A DNA stretch of 44,886 nucleotides from assembly GCA_004335635.1 (NCBI GenBank), contig QAXH01005595.1:1-44886 (forward strand). The letters run 5' to 3'. Under the pieces are notes generated by a model. That model had not been told where the DNA came from. It ran no database searches and saw only the letters and a list, made by a program, of their open reading frames with translations. The stretch comes from Chloromonas sp. AAM2 (taxonomy: Eukaryota > Chlorophyta > Chlorophyceae > Chlamydomonadales > Chlamydomonadaceae). This document shows positions 43,801 to 44,886 of the stretch, one piece after another. How positions within the stretch are numbered: position 1 is the stretch's first letter; each line of letters starts with the position of its first letter. A program made the translations under genes and the position numbers.

Positions 43801-44886
43801 AAGGCTGTAGTAGCCTAACATTTGTACCAACGTAGGATATGGGCAGCTACTGATGAATGTGATCCATGGAAGGGTGTACCACGGACGCAGACCCCAGAGC
43901 GCGGGACATGGGCACTTTGGATTCAATCAGACACCCTACAGAGAGTGCGTCTGCAAGGGCTGGGACAGGCATAGTCAGAAGCTAGCCCACTAAACTCACG
44001 CAGCCTCTAGAAAATGTCTACACCAAGCCCGGCAACCTTGACCTGAATCAACAGGGCAAGGTACGATACCGAACTGCTGTATGGCTCACAGTGCTTGTTA
44101 TATCAACAGGGCAAGATACTGTCAGGCCCAACCCACAAAATTCCAACAACAACTGGTGAAGGGAATTTGAAATTCAAATGACTGTGGTGTGCTTCAGGTG
44201 TGGGTTCACGACTCCGCATCCATCTGGGTCAAGCCCCTGACCGGCGACAGGCTGGCAGTGATGCTCTTCAACGCGGGCAGTCAAGCCCTGGACATCACAC
44301 TGGACTACAAGCGTGACCTGCTGGACGTCAGTAGGGTCTGGGAGCGAGTGGTTCCAGGCGCAGACCCAGTGTGTGAGGATACCGTGGAAGGGTGCAAGCA
44401 GTGGGCAAAGTCGGGCGAGTGCAAGAACAATCCAGGTGAGGCAGGAGCATGGAGGCCAGTCATCATCATCCTTACACGACATTCGCGTGACATCTGCATT
44501 GCTGGTCAGGTTTCAAGGTGACCAAGCACCTTGCCTCGTGCCCTGAGTTCTGGCCCTGCCCTTGACATATCAGGTTGCATGATGTCCCAGTGCATTGCCT
44601 CGTGCCCTGAGTTCTGGCCCTGCCCTTGACATATCAGGTTACATGATGTCCCAGTGCCTTGCCTCGTGCCCTGAGTTCTGCCAGCGGCCTTTACACCTTG
44701 CTGACCTTGCTCACCCTACATGACAGGCTTCATGATGACCAAGTGCCTTGCCTCGTGCCCTGAGTTCTGCCAGCGGCCTTTACATCTCCAGTAACCTTGT
44801 GCTGACCTTGCTCACCCTACATGACAGGCTTCATGATGACCAAGTGCCTTGCCTCGTGCCCTGAGTTCTGCCAGCGGCCTTTACAT
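37879..44886 (+). CDS. Secreted GH27 alpha-galactosidase with C-terminal ShK-type domain (3' end alternative/incomplete)
   Basis: Probable retaining alpha-galactosidase cleaving terminal alpha-galactose. Exons: 37879-37967, 38282-38368, 38582-38616, 38904-38974, 39543-39650, 39917-39957, 40435-40477, 40649-40753, 41111-41181, 41520-41593, 41985-42013, 42377-42481, 43010-43186, 44004-44060, 44198-44435, then one of several terminal exons from 44510 on. Phases close; the model ending at 44565 has 461 residues. The start at 37879 opens a signal peptide ([18 protein letters not shown]); an in-frame ATG at 37816 is the alternative. GH27 motifs: RTPAMGWNSWN, NIDDCW (67-72), KFDYC with the expected nucleophile Asp146, GNSWRAGID with the expected acid/base Asp203, [20 protein letters not shown] and the C-terminal beta-domain AVMLFNAG. 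The ShK-like part begins [17 protein letters not shown] (423-439). The intron after 42481 uses a GC donor. Exon 44004-44060 fits in phase but has no family match that I know, and a further small exon in 43187-44003 is possible. Confidence 0.88.
39017..39044 (+). repeat. 28-bp dispersed repeat, copy 2
   Basis: Identical over 28 bp to 26655-26682. Within the same alpha-galactosidase intron its end is partly mirrored at 39124-39134 (AATTGTCCCAG), so the two arms could form an inverted repeat around about 80 bp. Confidence 0.85.
41302..41454. repeat. CT-rich tract followed by (AGTC)31 microsatellite
   Basis: A CTCT/TTTCTC tract (41302-41330) leads into about 31 uninterrupted AGTC units (41331-41454). 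The tract is in the intron between the alpha-galactosidase exons ending at 41181 and starting at 41520. Confidence 0.97.
41611..41649. repeat. 15-bp tandem repeat
   Basis: Three consecutive copies (the last partial) of AATAGCAACTGTTTG, starting at 41611, 41626 and 41641, in an alpha-galactosidase intron. Confidence 0.9.
43733..43756 (-). repeat. 28-bp dispersed repeat, inverted copy 3
   Basis: The reverse complement of the repeat at 26655 and 39017, with one mismatch over 24 bp. It lies in the long intron 43187-44003. A related TGTCCCAGAATT string is at about 43620, in the same orientation. Confidence 0.75.
44510..44886 (+). repeat. Tandem array of alternative ShK terminal exons (five copies, last one cut)
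   Basis: Five copies of the same short 3' exon follow the donor at 44435. Each is preceded by a CAG acceptor and opens in the correct phase. They start at 44510 (A, stop at 44565), 44574 (B, stop 44629), 44638 (C, stop 44723), 44727 (D, stop 44794) and 44828 (E, runs off the window). All share the core LASCPEF or IASCPEF. C and D read MM[ST][QK][13 protein letters not shown], with the canonical ShK Cys spacing, and E agrees as far as it goes. B keeps the first Cys (MMSQC) but ends PEFWPCP. A has His in place of that Cys (TKHLASC) and also ends PEFWPCP. ShK here is a Cys-rich protein module name; nothing suggests a toxin. Confidence 0.85.

Noticed and set aside
43838..43950. Extra alpha-galactosidase exon near 43850-43945
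   Set aside because: Open frames with acceptor-like TAG and AAG exist, but no choice kept phase with both neighbours and matched the family, so it was left out.
44198..44886. Toxin gene because of the ShK fold
   Set aside because: ShK-type Cys modules are common appendages of secreted algal and animal enzymes. Here the module is fused to a glycoside hydrolase, with no sign of a toxin.
1..44886. tRNA, rRNA, CRISPR arrays, insertion sequences, prophage
   Set aside because: No such structures were found by eye. The window is a spliced eukaryotic gene region.

Overview
This is nuclear DNA from an intron-rich eukaryote, most likely a flagellated green alga (Chlorophyta, probably Chlorophyceae; the species is not determined). 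The evidence is: many short exons with GT-AG (and two GC-AG) introns whose phases chain exactly; a plant-type hydroxyproline O-arabinosyltransferase-like enzyme (cell-wall glycoprotein chemistry); a chloroplast ISE2-type DEVH RNA helicase; a SAXO-type axonemal microtubule protein (so the organism has flagella); and abundant microsatellites and minisatellites. There are no bacterial operons, phage genes or CRISPR arrays.

Layout. (1) 1-2382, + strand: the 3' half of an unidentified helical protein gene cut by the window edge. (2) 3816-9466, - strand: a ten-exon type II membrane glycosyltransferase of the HPAT/SERGT superfamily with an N-terminal Cys-rich PAN/apple-like module. (3) 9886-23556, + strand: a 25-exon gene for an ISE2/DExH15-like helicase, 1163 residues in my model, divergent from gene 2 across about 420 bp. 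One of its introns holds a 42-bp minisatellite with an assembly gap (301 N). (4) 24248-26335, + strand: a six-exon SAXO-like gene. (5) 26336-28107: a convergent intergenic region with repeats and one orphan ORF. (6) 28108-37409, - strand: a 15-exon SEL1L/HRD3-like ERAD subunit with a signal peptide, Sel1 repeats and one C-terminal membrane segment. (7) 37879 to the window end, + strand: a secreted GH27 alpha-galactosidase whose C-terminus carries an ShK-type Cys-rich domain. It is divergent from gene 6 across about 470 bp.

Functionally, three of the genes (HPAT-like, SEL1L-like, alpha-galactosidase) act in the secretory pathway or on secreted glycoconjugates, one in chloroplast RNA metabolism and one in the axoneme. 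They are neighbours rather than an evident pathway cluster. For genes 2, 3, 4, 6 and 7 I chained exons by hand using splice consensus, reading phase and family conservation. The phases close exactly in all five, so I regard those models as strong apart from the termini noted.

The most unusual structure is at the right edge. The last half of the ShK domain is encoded by at least five tandem copies of the same terminal exon, each with its own splice acceptor. Two copies have a rearranged cysteine pattern, so the gene could make alternative C-termini.
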